A stretch of DNA of 64,000 bases from Candidatus Gastranaerophilales bacterium (GCA_944322945.1 CALUQN010000004.1:1-64000), one strand, 5' to 3'. Positions 7,729 to 16,972 are shown, counted from the stretch's first letter. Numbers and translations are program-made. Notes: generated by a model from the letters alone, not told the origin.

Positions 7729-9350
7729 TTCTTTCTGAAAATTAAAAAATTGCTGCCGTTTTGGATAACTTTTTCGCTTAAATAATTTTCCTGCACAAAC
7801 CCGCAGAATCCGAGTGCATAATCCTGACAAATATATTCAAAGTAGTAATCTTTCATATTTTTGTTGTTCAAAATTATGTAATCCGGTTTGTTTTGGCGGA
7901 AATAATCAACGATATTTTCTTCTCCGAAAGTTTCAACATACAGAGGCAGCAGGGAATTATAAAAATCCTCGGATTTTCTCGCTGTAAGAAAATTAACTAT
8001 CAACCCCTCAGGAAAAATCACAAAGTCAGCATTTTTATCAAACTTTTTGTCAACATATCCCAAAAGTGTATTGACGGATTCTGCGAGAGTTCGCTGTGTA
8101 TAAATTGTACCTTTCGGGGTGCTGATTTTGCAGTCTAAGTTTTTGAGAGTCTGAACATTCCCGTACAAAACAGCAAACGCGATTACAAAAACATAAAATG
8201 AAGTGATTTTTTGAAATTTTTCTGGCACAAACGAAAATAAAAGCGCAAAAAATGCAACCAAAACTACCGGAAGATAATAGTTTCCGTAGTTCATATAAGA
8301 AAGCCCCCAGAAAGATTTGAGACTCAAAAGCACTGCACCTCCAGCAAGGATTGTGAGAGAATAATTTTTCAGCCTGAACATCATTAATCCGGCTGTTAAA
8401 ATTACGAAAAATGAAAACGACGCAGGCGACATAAAAGAAAACCCGAGGCATATAGAAAGAGCAACCAATGTTTCCGAAAGAATTTTTTTCTTTTCAAACA
8501 ATGATGCGCCCCATATAACCCCGCCAAGTGTCAAGCCTGTTTTGACAAGGCTTATAACCCAAACGCCTATAGCATTTTTGTTAAAATAAACACCCTGAGT
8601 CAGGTAAAAATACCTGAGAGTCTCGGTCGCTGACATTTTTTTAACAATCGCAAGATAATTTATAAAGTCCGCAATCCTCATTCCCTGAACAAACAAAACC
8701 GCCATACAAAAAATTGGCACAAAAATCATTGCGCCAAGGGTCTTCAGGATAACTTTCCAATCTTTTCCCTTTGCCGCCGCAAAAATTACAAGCGCAAGGT
8801 AAGGTATAAAGTCATACTTGTTTGTAGCCGAAAGCCCGCCTAAAAACGCGCTCAAATATAAAAATTTGCTGTCGCCGCCTTCTTTTACGTACTTAATCAA
8901 AAACAAAAACGAATACAAAAACGCCACAATCCCGTACAACATTCCCCACGAATAAGGGAATGTGTAAGAGAATAAATTAACAGCGCAAACTCCTGATGCA
9001 ATCGTGAAAATTCCGATAGCAAAGCTCAAAAATTCCGTGAGAAATTTTCTTGCAATCAGATAAACACCGCACACCGTTAAAATCGAGCAGATGCCGCCTG
9101 ATACATAAAGTGTAGTCAGCGACGAGCCAAAAATTTTATACAATAAAGCGTTCCACAAATACGAAAACGGCCCGTAAATATTGAACAAATCCCTGTACAA
9201 AACTTGCCCGTCTAAAATCTGTTCGGGATAATACACCTCCCGGCCGAAATCCAGAAGGATTTCACTGTAATGCCCGCAGAAAAAACAAACGGCAGTAACT
9301 GTCAAAATAAAAAGTATAATCAAATATTTATTAGTCAAAATCTTATTCAT
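7725..9350 (-). CDS. Integral membrane glycosyltransferase, GT-C / GT39-like
   Basis: 541 residues with about ten hydrophobic helices and a soluble C-terminal part of ~150 residues. The first periplasmic loop reads FGREVYYPEQILDGQVLYRDLFNIYGP, the acidic (GRE, YRD) pattern of lipid-linked-sugar transferases such as PMT/ArnT-type enzymes. It probably adds a sugar from a polyprenyl-phosphate donor to a cell-surface acceptor. There is no SD; TGT-TACATT ends six bases before the ATG, predicting a leaderless mRNA. Confidence 0.7.
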   Translation of the reverse strand: MNKILTNKYLIILFILTVTAVCFFCGHYSEILLDFGREVYYPEQILDGQVLYRDLFNIYGPFSYLWNALLYKIFGSSLTTLYVSGGICSILTVCGVYLIARKFLTEFLSFAIGIFTIASGVCAVNLFSYTFPYSWGMLYGIVAFLYSFLFLIKYVKEGGDSKFLYLSAFLGGLSATNKYDFIPYLALVIFAAAKGKDWKVILKTLGAMIFVPIFCMAVLFVQGMRIADFINYLAIVKKMSATETLRYFYLTQGVYFNKNAIGVWVISLVKTGLTLGGVIWGASLFEKKKILSETLVALSICLGFSFMSPASFSFFVILTAGLMMFRLKNYSLTILAGGAVLLSLKSFWGLSYMNYGNYYLPVVLVAFFALLFSFVPEKFQKITSFYVFVIAFAVLYGNVQTLKNLDCKISTPKGTIYTQRTLAESVNTLLGYVDKKFDKNADFVIFPEGLIVNFLTARKSEDFYNSLLPLYVETFGEENIVDYFRQNKPDYIILNNKNMKDYYFEYICQDYALGFCGFVQENYLSEKVIQNGSNFLIFRKN

Positions 9351-9356
9351 TAATAA

Positions 9357-9365
9357 AATGTAACA
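9357..9365 (-). promoter_or_regulatory. Extended -10 placing the start site at the glycosyltransferase ATG
   Basis: On the minus strand, TGT-TACATT is followed by six bases and then the ATG at 9350. No SD is present. Confidence 0.45.
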
Positions 9366-9438
9366 AATCTATATTGAAAACGCAATTTTTTATAAAAAAT
9401 TAACTTTAAATACATGTGTACAAAAAGAAGGTAAGGTT

Positions 9439-9825
9439 ATGTCTTGGATATCAGATTTAGATTATCTGGCGATGGCAGGTGTACTGGACTTTGATGCAGC
9501 GGCATACGTTCAGGGCACAAAACCGCGTTATACAGGGAACCCGATGAGTGTTCCGTTTGTACCAGACATGCCCCAAATGTCACCTTTCAATGTAACCCCA
9601 AACTCTGATGAATTTATAAACACCGACAAAAAAGATGACGAAATAGTAAAAAATTCTTCCTGGAAAAAATGGTTATTCGGGGGCACAATAGCGGCGTCAA
9701 TTTTATACATAATAGGCCGCGCAGCCGGGTTTAAAATCAAAATGCCGGCTTGCCTGAAAAACCTCGGGACAAAGATATCAAATCTCTTCAAGCGCGGACG
9801 CGGCACCCCGCCGCCGACACCGTAG
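9439..9825 (+). CDS. Small single-pass membrane protein, unknown function
   Basis: 128 residues. Residues 1-70 are soluble and proline-rich, residues ~78-93 (WLFGGTIAASILYIIG) form one hydrophobic helix, and the tail is basic (LFKRGRG) ending in PPPTP. The basic residues after the helix suggest the C-terminus faces the cytoplasm. AAGAAGG precedes the ATG. I do not recognise the family. Confidence 0.6.
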   Translation: MSWISDLDYLAMAGVLDFDAAAYVQGTKPRYTGNPMSVPFVPDMPQMSPFNVTPNSDEFINTDKKDDEIVKNSSWKKWLFGGTIAASILYIIGRAAGFKIKMPACLKNLGTKISNLFKRGRGTPPPTP

Positions 9826-9856
9826 GACATACCGTTGAGCTGCTTTGTAATATAAT

Positions 9857-10069
9857 TTAAAAATCAATAAATTCAGCTAAGGACATATTAAAAGCTTTTG
9901 CTATGCTGTTTAATTTTGAAAAAGTAATATCATTTTGCGCAGTTTCGATATTGCCGAGAGTAGAGCGGCCTATTTGCGCAAGATGTGCAAGGTCATCCTG
10001 CGTATAATTATTTATTTTTCTCAATTCCTTAATTCTTTTTGCAAGCTTTTTCAGCAAAATCTTGTCCAT
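9857..10069 (-). CDS. XRE-family HTH repressor, single domain
   Basis: 70 residues, almost all of it a lambda-Cro/C1-type HTH (residues 8-64: RIKELRKINNYTQDDLAHLAQIGRSTLGNIE). No sensor domain is attached. It is divergent from the HAD gene, and the gap contains inverted TTGTC/GACAA sites around the opposing -10, so it probably represses both genes. Confidence 0.85.
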   Translation of the reverse strand: MDKILLKKLAKRIKELRKINNYTQDDLAHLAQIGRSTLGNIETAQNDITFSKLNSIAKAFNMSLAEFIDF

Positions 10070-10120
10070 GTTAAAATTGTCCGCTATAATGACAATATAA
10101 ACAAACCGCTACACGGACAA
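10063..10120. promoter_or_regulatory. Divergent promoter with candidate XRE operators
   Basis: TTGTCC (10063-10068) and TATAAT (10085-10090), 16 bases apart, form a + strand promoter for the HAD gene. TTGTC (10077) and GACAA (10091) are inverted around that -10 box, and CGGACAA (10114-10120) repeats the half-site, as does TTGTCC inside the regulator's own start. This arrangement fits autoregulation by the XRE protein. Confidence 0.55.
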
Positions 10121-10131
10121 AAACAGGAGGA

Positions 10132-10467
10132 ATGATGATTAAGAAAATACTTTTGATAGACTTAGACGGGGTATTGAATGAATATAACGGGAGTTATGAC
10201 AAGAATTTTATTCCAAAGATAAAAAAGGGTGCAAAAAGTTTTTTAAAAAAACTGAATAATGAATATGAACTACATTTGTATACAACAAGAAATCTTCTGC
10301 TTGCGTCAAAGTGGCTGATAGAGAATGATTTGGATAAGTTTTTTAAAGATGTAACAAATATAAAGACCCCGGCATATTTATACATAGACGACAGAACGGT
10401 TTGTTTTAGCGGGGATTACGAAAAGACGATAGAAGATGTTAGAAATTTTCAAGTATATTGGAAATAA
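10132..10467 (+). CDS. Small HAD-superfamily hydrolase
   Basis: 111 residues with a minimal HAD core and no cap domain: motif I LIDLDGVLNEY (D10 and D12), motif II LYTTRN, and motif IV YIDDRT. It should be a phosphatase of unknown substrate. AGGAGG lies directly upstream; two adjacent ATG codons (10132 and 10135) can serve, and the second has the better spacing. It is divergent from the XRE gene and lies just ahead of the CRISPR array. Confidence 0.75.
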   Translation: MMIKKILLIDLDGVLNEYNGSYDKNFIPKIKKGAKSFLKKLNNEYELHLYTTRNLLLASKWLIENDLDKFFKDVTNIKTPAYLYIDDRTVCFSGDYEKTIEDVRNFQVYWK

Positions 10468-10518
10468 ATATAGAGTGACAATTTTTGAAAGGTTAATTCT
10501 TGCGGCGTTATTGTTATA

Positions 10519-11806
10519 GTTATAGTTTTCTTTTGAAAGCATTTATTTTATAATTATTACCCTAGTAAGTGAGCGCGACGCCATGTTATAGTTTCCTTTC
10601 GAAAGTATTTATTGTATAATTTGGGTATGGGGCGATATGGGTAAACTCTGGTTATAGTTTCCTTTCGAAAGTATTTATTGTATAATTTAACGTCACAGGT
10701 TCGGAATATTCAGGAAGTTATAGTTTCCTTTCGAAAGTATTTATTGTATAATTTCGTTCCGCTGAAAATACAATTTCGTTTCGTTATAGTTTCCTTTCGA
10801 AAGTATTTATTGTATAATACCATAGATGTGTAAACAAAACCTAACACGTTATAGTTTCCTTTCGAAAGTATTTATTGTATAATCCTTTCGGTTCGATTTT
10901 AATTTCGTACAATGTTATAGTTTCCTTTCGAAAGTATTTATTGTATAATAAATGAGCACGAAATAACTGCTGTAGAACTGTTATAGTTTCCTTTCGAAAG
11001 TATTTATTGTATAATGAGCAACCTAAGCACAGCACGTCAAGCACCGTTATAGTTTCCTTTCGAAAGTATTTATTGTATAATTGTTCCGCCTGTCAGAGTT
11101 ACGGGGATATAGTTATAGTTTCCTTTCGAAAGTATTTATTGTATAATTTTGACGATATGATTAAATCTTTGACGGAAGTTATAGTTTCCTTTCGAAAGTA
11201 TTTATTGTATAATTTCGTCCATACATTTATTAGATTTCTTTTGGTTATAGTTTCCTTTCGAAAGTATTTATTGTATAATGTATGCATTTGCGAAAGGAGA
11301 GGACTAATCGTTATAGTTTCCTTTCGAAAGTATTTATTGTATAATAAGACCGGATAAGTTAATATCATTGGTTATGTTATAGTTTCCTTTCGAAAGTATT
11401 TATTGTATAATTGCCATCTCTTCAAATATACGCTTTGCTGTGTTATAGTTTCCTTTCGAAAGTATTTATTGTATAATGTCTTTAGTGCAGAATTGTATTT
11501 ATAAATGGTTATAGTTTCCTTTCGAAAGTATTTATTGTATAATCCACTCAAAGCAAGAAGCCGGTTTGTTTAGTTATAGTTTCCTTTCGAAAGTATTTAT
11601 TGTATAATAGGGTCTTTGCCTTTGTAATAAACCTCCTGGTTATAGTTTCCTTTCGAAAGTATTTATTGTATAATTGCATTGGTTTTATTTAATACAATGG
11701 ACTCGTTATAGTTTCCTTTCGAAAGTATTTATTGTATAATATAATGCGGGCGTTCATTGTTTTCTCCGTAGTTATAGTTTCCTTTCGAAAGTATTTATTG
11801 TATAAT
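10519..11806 (+). CRISPR. Type II-C CRISPR array, 20 repeats and 19 spacers
   Basis: The 36-base repeat begins GTTATAGTTTCC, contains the palindrome CTTTCGAAAG and ends TTATTGTATAAT. Spacers are 30 bases except two of 29 (10819-10847 and 11544-11572). The first repeat (10519-10554) is degenerate at five positions; the others look identical, so the low-coordinate end is the old end. The final six bases of each repeat are a consensus -10 (TATAAT), so each repeat can start a transcript a few bases into the next spacer, as known for the Neisseria and Campylobacter type II-C systems. Direction is set by the tracrRNA, whose anti-repeat is complementary to the + strand. No spacer obviously matches this window. 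Confidence 0.98.
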
Positions 11807-11850
11807 GTCGGTTTCCGAAAGCCTTTAGGCTCAAGGAAAACGACATTTTT
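11807..11850 (+). terminator. Intrinsic terminator at the end of the array
   Basis: Directly after the last repeat, GTCGGTTTCC pairs with GGAAAACGAC and an inner AGCC-TTTA-GGCT stem extends the hairpin; ATTTTTAT follows. It would stop + strand array transcripts before they enter the convergent cas genes. Confidence 0.7.
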
Positions 11851-11855
11851 ATATC

Positions 11856-11888
11856 AAAAAAATTCAGAACAAAAGCAGTTGTTCTGAA
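11856..11888 (-). terminator. Intrinsic terminator of the cas operon
   Basis: A perfect ten-base stem (TTCAGAACAA / TTGTTCTGAA, loop of six) is followed on the minus strand by seven U residues. It overlaps the cas2 stop codon. Confidence 0.85.
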
Positions 11889-12196
11889 CTCAAAATCTCT
11901 TCTTTTTTCGGGGTTCCGGCAAGAAATAGCATGCCTCCGTATTGTTTGTCTGTTATTTGTAAAATTCGCACGTTGCCTTCTTCCGGCAATATTTGTTTTA
12001 TCCTGCGGATTTCCCGCTCCACTATATCCTGACCGCGGCAGCATCTGCAATATACCGAAAATTGCAGCATTACAAATCCCTCGTTCAAAAGATTTTTTCT
12101 GAACTTTGCGGCAATTTTCCGCTGTTCTTTTTTAGTCACAGGCAGATCAAAAAATACAAATAATCTCATAAATATATCGTCACCTTTTACGCTCAT
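11864..12196 (-). CDS. cas2: CRISPR-associated endonuclease Cas2
   Basis: 110 residues with the ferredoxin-like Cas2 fold: RLFVFFDLPVTKKEQRK at the N-terminus carries the conserved Asp after strand 1, followed by FVMLQFSVYCR. It binds Cas1 in the spacer-integration complex. The ATG overlaps the cas1 stop (ATGA), so translation is coupled. An internal ATG nine codons later (MRLFVFF) is an alternative start that would match the usual family length better. Confidence 0.95.
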   Translation of the reverse strand: MSVKGDDIFMRLFVFFDLPVTKKEQRKIAAKFRKNLLNEGFVMLQFSVYCRCCRGQDIVEREIRRIKQILPEEGNVRILQITDKQYGGMLFLAGTPKKEEILSSEQLLLF

Positions 12197-13077
12197 TTTG
12201 CCCCTATAAATTGCGGAAGTTCCAACACATTGCTGTCATTTTTCTCTATGCTTTTGACAAATGTCTGACATACACGCTCACACGCTGTTTGGACTGTAAT
12301 TTGTTCTCCTTTATACTGGCACTGCATGTTCAAAATATTTAAGAGAGAGGCTTTGTCAGCTTTTGTTAATTCAGAATCTTCAAAGATAGGCATGCCGGAA
12401 ACTATAAGGTCAACAAACGGTCTGAACGGTTCTATCAAATCTTCTATCAAATTAAAGGAATTGAGTTCATTGCAGTGATGGATGCCAAAGCATGGCACAA
12501 GCCCGCTTGAAGCAGCAAATTTTGCCAGAGTTCCTCTTACTATTGCATACCCGTAATCCAACGCCGCGTTATGTTTTGTTTCTGTATGACGTTTAAAATT
12601 TTTAAACAGCAGGCTCCAATATTGTTTTGCCGCCTGACCTTCTATATTTGTTGTATCGCCTGATTTCACTTTGTCACAATAAATATCCAGACAATCATTT
12701 TCCAAAACAAGTTTCAATACATTTGATTGATTTTTAATTTTTTGTTGGATTATTTTTTGCCACAATCGTTTTTTCAGCGGTTCAGACATATTTATATGGT
12801 TAAATGCGATTTTAGTATTTCTGCTGTGTTGGTAAAACGGCGTTAAGACTACATTCGGCTGATGTTTTTTGTCACACGAAAACAATGTGATATTGTATTC
12901 CCCGCACATTGACAGAAGATAGTTTGTAACTTCTATCTGCATATTTTCAAGAACTATAGTAGAAATATCTTCCAGCGGAATTGTTATTTCTTCATTATTT
13001 TCCGGCTGGTAAACAAGCTGAAAATTTTTTACGCGAAGTTTGCACGGGGTACTGAACAAAAGTGTTTTATACCCCAT
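12193..13077 (-). CDS. cas1: CRISPR-associated integrase Cas1, type II
   Basis: 294 residues. The N-terminal beta domain is followed by the helical catalytic domain with E146 (NIEGQAA), the HH pair at 200-201 (GIHHCNEL) and E216 (EPFRP), matching the metal-binding Glu-His-Glu set of type II Cas1. With Cas2 it inserts new spacers. The gene starts inside the end of cas9 (11-base overlap). No csn2 or cas4 is present, which defines subtype II-C. Confidence 0.96.
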   Translation of the reverse strand: MGYKTLLFSTPCKLRVKNFQLVYQPENNEEITIPLEDISTIVLENMQIEVTNYLLSMCGEYNITLFSCDKKHQPNVVLTPFYQHSRNTKIAFNHINMSEPLKKRLWQKIIQQKIKNQSNVLKLVLENDCLDIYCDKVKSGDTTNIEGQAAKQYWSLLFKNFKRHTETKHNAALDYGYAIVRGTLAKFAASSGLVPCFGIHHCNELNSFNLIEDLIEPFRPFVDLIVSGMPIFEDSELTKADKASLLNILNMQCQYKGEQITVQTACERVCQTFVKSIEKNDSNVLELPQFIGAK

Positions 13078-16000
13078 GTTTTTTATGTCCTTTCTTTTTT
13101 ATATCAAGGCGTTTTTCGTGTTTGACTTCATGGTAATCGCCCAGAATTTCCACCTGATATTTTTTTATATAAGCTGCGGTTTTTGTCGAAAAACGAACAT
13201 CTTTTTGTGACCTGTCCGCGGAATCTAATACAATTCTTCCGCTGTCAATATCGCAACCTTTGTAATAACCCATAAATTCATCTTCCGGCTTGCCTGTAGA
13301 GTTGATTGCAATTAATGTATCAGGAAACAGGCTGAACAAAAACTGATATTCTTCTGTCATTTCCAGCCAGCCTGCTTTGCCTTTGTTGATAGCTTTATTC
13401 GGCAGTTCTTTTCCAAAATCGGAAACATAAATCGGCACCAGGAAAAATTCATTCTTGCCTTTTTTATTTTTCTTTGTGAATACATCCACTCTGGGCATAG
13501 AAGCATTTTTTGCAAAGCCGCCTCTGACCAGTATGCCGGAGGTGCTTGTGTCTTTTATTTTTATTGTTTTAATTTGATGAGGGAGCTGCCCTGCCGTTCT
13601 TTTTGCTTCGGATAGCGGCATATAAACAGGCTCTGCAAAAGCTTTTTTAGGATCGTCATTAAACTCTTCTAACCTTTCTTTCAAAAGATTATATATTTTA
13701 TAATTTCTTTCTTTGTCAAACATTTGCTCCAGCGTTTTCAAATGGATTTGTTCAAGAGGCTTTTTCACGGTTGTAAAACCTTTATCCAGATGTTTGGCAC
13801 TTCTGATAGTTTCATCGTGGAGTTCACCCTTGACGGATTTTCTGACTGCTCTTGAGACAAAAACCTGCGAAAGCTTTTGCGTCAAATCTTCGTTAAAAGT
13901 CGCCCATGGCCTTTTGAAACGAGGTTTTGTATCTTTTGTGTAGTTATACCCTTCCAGTGCTGCAGAAATTGTCGAGAGGAATTTCACCATACCTTGTGTA
14001 GAACATGCAATTACTGCGGCGTCAAGCGCGTGATGCTTGTCGTTTTCTTCCCTGTTTTTTACTAACCCCCACTGGTTTCGCAAAAATGCAGTCAAGGAAC
14101 CGTTTCGCGTTTCAACTTTCAAATTGTTTCCAAAGTCCAAATTCTCTTTTATGTAATCTTTTACAAATTTTGAGATATATCGTGTGTCATTAAGGTTTCT
14201 GGTTTTCATACCTTCCTGATCATATTTTTTCTTGACGAGTCTGTCGTATTTCGGTTTCTTTAAATGGTAAGATTTTAAGCGTTGGACAAACTCGTGCCAG
14301 TTTGCGTCGCCTATATATTCATAAGGAATTTTATTCCCTTTTTGTCTGTTTTCATCTGTAAGACACAGAACTTTATTGTTCAAGCTGTCATCAAAACTTC
14401 TTGAATACGGAATTATGTGGTCAACGTCTACATAATCAGCTTCTGCCAACCGTTTTGGGTCTATATATTTCCCGGAATACACACAAAATCCGCCTTGTTC
14501 TTCCCATAACCTGAATTTCAAGAGATTACTTTTGGGATAATCCGGGTTAAGCCCGTGTTCAAGACATCTTTGACGAGCCTTTTCTTTTTCTGCCTGAAAT
14601 TCTTCCTGTGCTTTTCTGATATCGCGCCGTTCGTTTACGGATTTTGACAAATCCCGCGCCATTTCTATAATAATCGTATCAATTGCACCGTGTTTTTTTA
14701 TTAAAGCATTTACGACTTTTCTTGTCTGTGAAATCGCACGGTTTACCACGGGATTTGTTGTAAGTTCTTCCGGAGAAAGCACCGGCAGCAGCGATTGTTT
14801 ATCTTTGTTTATTTCTATATGGTAACCGGCTTTGTCACATGCTTCTGTGTATTTTAAGCCATCCTTCATCAAAGGTATAAGCGTTTTCATCGCTTTGATT
14901 GAAAGGTGTGAAGTTTTACTCATTGAAAGATCTTTTACGCTTTCAATCACATCATCTTCTATTCCTTCGGCTTTTAATCTTTCTGTTATTCTCTCGTCGC
15001 TTTTTTCGCATGTCAGGGCGTAAGCTATTGTGTTAAAAAAGTCTTCATCATCTTTTACTGTCTCAAAATAGGCTTTACCCAGGTTGGGATTATTTTCAAT
15101 AACTTTTCTTACCGCGTGGTAATTTTTTAGTTCTATTAATAACGCACTTTCCGGGTCTGTAATTTTTCCTTTTGCATCTTTTTTCTCATAATTTAAACTT
15201 GCAAAACGAATATCATCATCAAGATTTAGTTCTTTTCTGAGTTGTTTATATGTTACTTTAGCAAGTTTATGCGCAAGATTGAGAGCGTCTTTAATTTCGA
15301 CTGCAGCTAAAAATCTTGTATCCCCTAAATCATTTGTCAACCGCAGATTTACAAGTTTGTTGAGTGCCGTAAAAATTTCTGATGTATACGCACATTTGGG
15401 CGCACGCATCTCGCCCGCTTCAAACGGACAAGGGGTTGTAATTTCGATTGTTTTCAAAGGTCTTTGATAAAAAGCTATTTCTTTATAGCCGTTTTCTATT
15501 TTTTCGTCAGCAATTTTCGACCCGAGACTGCGCTGCACACGGAAAATTGTTTCTATTTCCTGCCGCAGTAAATCTCTGGAAATTGATTTATTATAGTTTC
15601 CTGCTTTATTTCGTTTGGCTTCTCCTTTAGTATATTTGAGCGCAAACATTTCGCCTACGGTTCTGTATTTGCCCTGCTCAAAATCTTCCGTAACCTCTTT
15701 GATTGATTTTAATAAATCGCCTTCTGTTTTGGCTTCTTCCGATTTTCTGATTGATTTAAACCCTCTGCGCTTTGCTATATGAATAAGAATCCTGTAAAAT
15801 TCTTTATTATCAAGTGGTCTTTCAAGCGCTTCTTTTCTCAAATCCCACACATCAGTTTTGGGCTCGCCGGAATTGTAAACCTCTTCAATTTCCGCTTGCG
15901 TAATAAAATTGTTTTCCAACAGAAATTTTCTTATGTTATACAACCTGCAAGATCGTCTGGCCAGACGCCTCCTGGCACTTCTTGCCTCACGCCTGGGCTG

Positions 16001-16153
16001 CGCAAGTGACGCACCGGTCTTAGGGTGTTCTGCTGCCGTAAAAACCCTGACCCCTAAATCCAAAAATTCACCATTAAAATCATTATCATTAAATTCTAAA
16101 AGCGCGTGACCTACGGAGGCTACTCCGATATCAAGACCTAAAACTTTTGCCAT
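13067..16153 (-). CDS. cas9: CRISPR-associated endonuclease Cas9, subtype II-C
   Basis: 1028 residues, the compact II-C size. RuvC-I has D8 (LGLDIGVASVG); the Arg-rich bridge helix lies at ~56-75; RuvC-II has E497 (IIIEMARDLS); HNH at ~555-615 has H579 (DVDHIIPYS) and N602; RuvC-III has H708 and D711 (HHALDAAV). All catalytic residues are present, so both strands of a target should be cut under guidance of crRNA:tracrRNA. AAGGAG lies seven bases before the chosen ATG; another ATG four bases upstream is out of frame. It leads the cas9-cas1-cas2 operon, and its promoter overlaps the tracrRNA promoter. The PAM cannot be read from here. Confidence 0.98.
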   Translation of the reverse strand: MAKVLGLDIGVASVGHALLEFNDNDFNGEFLDLGVRVFTAAEHPKTGASLAQPRREARSARRRLARRSCRLYNIRKFLLENNFITQAEIEEVYNSGEPKTDVWDLRKEALERPLDNKEFYRILIHIAKRRGFKSIRKSEEAKTEGDLLKSIKEVTEDFEQGKYRTVGEMFALKYTKGEAKRNKAGNYNKSISRDLLRQEIETIFRVQRSLGSKIADEKIENGYKEIAFYQRPLKTIEITTPCPFEAGEMRAPKCAYTSEIFTALNKLVNLRLTNDLGDTRFLAAVEIKDALNLAHKLAKVTYKQLRKELNLDDDIRFASLNYEKKDAKGKITDPESALLIELKNYHAVRKVIENNPNLGKAYFETVKDDEDFFNTIAYALTCEKSDERITERLKAEGIEDDVIESVKDLSMSKTSHLSIKAMKTLIPLMKDGLKYTEACDKAGYHIEINKDKQSLLPVLSPEELTTNPVVNRAISQTRKVVNALIKKHGAIDTIIIEMARDLSKSVNERRDIRKAQEEFQAEKEKARQRCLEHGLNPDYPKSNLLKFRLWEEQGGFCVYSGKYIDPKRLAEADYVDVDHIIPYSRSFDDSLNNKVLCLTDENRQKGNKIPYEYIGDANWHEFVQRLKSYHLKKPKYDRLVKKKYDQEGMKTRNLNDTRYISKFVKDYIKENLDFGNNLKVETRNGSLTAFLRNQWGLVKNREENDKHHALDAAVIACSTQGMVKFLSTISAALEGYNYTKDTKPRFKRPWATFNEDLTQKLSQVFVSRAVRKSVKGELHDETIRSAKHLDKGFTTVKKPLEQIHLKTLEQMFDKERNYKIYNLLKERLEEFNDDPKKAFAEPVYMPLSEAKRTAGQLPHQIKTIKIKDTSTSGILVRGGFAKNASMPRVDVFTKKNKKGKNEFFLVPIYVSDFGKELPNKAINKGKAGWLEMTEEYQFLFSLFPDTLIAINSTGKPEDEFMGYYKGCDIDSGRIVLDSADRSQKDVRFSTKTAAYIKKYQVEILGDYHEVKHEKRLDIKKKGHKKHGV

Positions 16154-16168
16154 TCATTAACTCCTTGC

Positions 16169-16203
16169 TTGACAACTTTGCAAATTATTTTATAATTATA
16201 ACA
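16169..16203. promoter_or_regulatory. Overlapping divergent promoters for tracrRNA (+) and cas9 (-)
   Basis: Plus strand: TTGACA (16169-16174), 16 bases, TATAAT (16191-16196), start near 16203. Minus strand: extended -10 TGT-TATAAT with its hexamer at 16200-16195, start near 16188. The two -10 boxes share two bases, so one polymerase excludes the other. Confidence 0.75.
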
Positions 16204-16290
16204 TACAATAAATATTTTCGAAACGTTACTATAATAAGAAAGTTTCGTGAAGTTCTGTCCGGTATCCGTTACCGGACATCTTCTTTTTTA
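16203..16290 (+). ncRNA. tracrRNA
   Basis: An anti-repeat (from ACAATAAATATTTTCGAAAC through ACTATAATAAG) is complementary to the array repeat with several mismatches. It is followed by a short nexus region and a GTCCGGTA-TCCGT-TACCGGAC hairpin (16257-16277) with a U-rich tail. A near-consensus promoter starts it at about 16203, giving roughly 88 bases. Polarity (anti-repeat 5', terminator 3') fixes the + strand. Confidence 0.9.
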
Positions 16291-16972
16291 ATAGAGATTC
16301 TTCACCTCTGAATGGTTATTGGAGCAAACATAATGTTTGGCAAACGTAACGTTTGCATCAACATTCTTTCAACAAACTGAAATACCGCCTTTTGAAGATG
16401 TTCAAGAAACTTTAAAAGTCTTTTAGAATCCGGCTTTTATCGTGTCCGTAGGAGCTTGACGACTTTATTCCCTCGCCAGGTTGGGGAGGGCTAGGGTGGG
16501 GGGCAAATGTCACGTTTGTATCATTACTATTTCCTCAGACTGAAATATCGCCTTTTGAAGATGTTCAAGATATTTTGAAAGTTTTTTAATCGGCGGCTTT
16601 TACTGTACCCGTAGGAGCTTAATGACTTTATTCCCTCCCCAGGTCGGGGAGGGGTAGGGTGGGGAGCAAACATTATGTTTGCTGTCATCCTGAAAGCGTA
16701 GTTTATGTAGGTCAGGCATTGCCTGACAGCATTACTAAAGAATACAGAAAAGTTATTTTCGGAACACGCTTCCGCTCTGCTCACGCTATCGTCCTCAAAT
16801 AACTTTTCTGTATTCTTTTTTGCAGACTCTACAGTCACTCTCGGTTGGGCACATTTCACACTTGCCCAACAATACCCTCCACTCGCCTACACCAGGAGAG
16901 TGGAAACGGACTTAACGTCCTATCGTCCTTTTTTCTGCAAACGTTACGTTTGTATTGCGTCTCGTTCGCCTG
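16291..16972. repeat. Mosaic intergenic repeat block, two partial units
   Basis: No gene is visible. Two direct units share ACCGCCTTTTGAAGATGTTC-type sequence, a CCGTAGGAGCTT segment and GGGGAGGG-TAGGGTGGGG (about 16335-16505 and 16540-16675). They are followed by the palindrome GTCAGGCATTGCCTGAC (16711-16727). The same unit recurs at ~25.0, 27.6, 34.7, 40.65 and 40.85 kb. Confidence 0.85.

Noticed and set aside
10841-11368. Open frames inside the CRISPR array on both strands with repeated YNKYFRKETI or VSFRKYLLYN peptides
   Set aside because: They are translations of the repeat; no ribosome binding site and the locus is clearly an array.
16527-16859. Reading frame of about 110 codons in the repeat block downstream of the tracrRNA
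   Set aside because: It runs through dispersed repeat units, has low-complexity translation and no SD.
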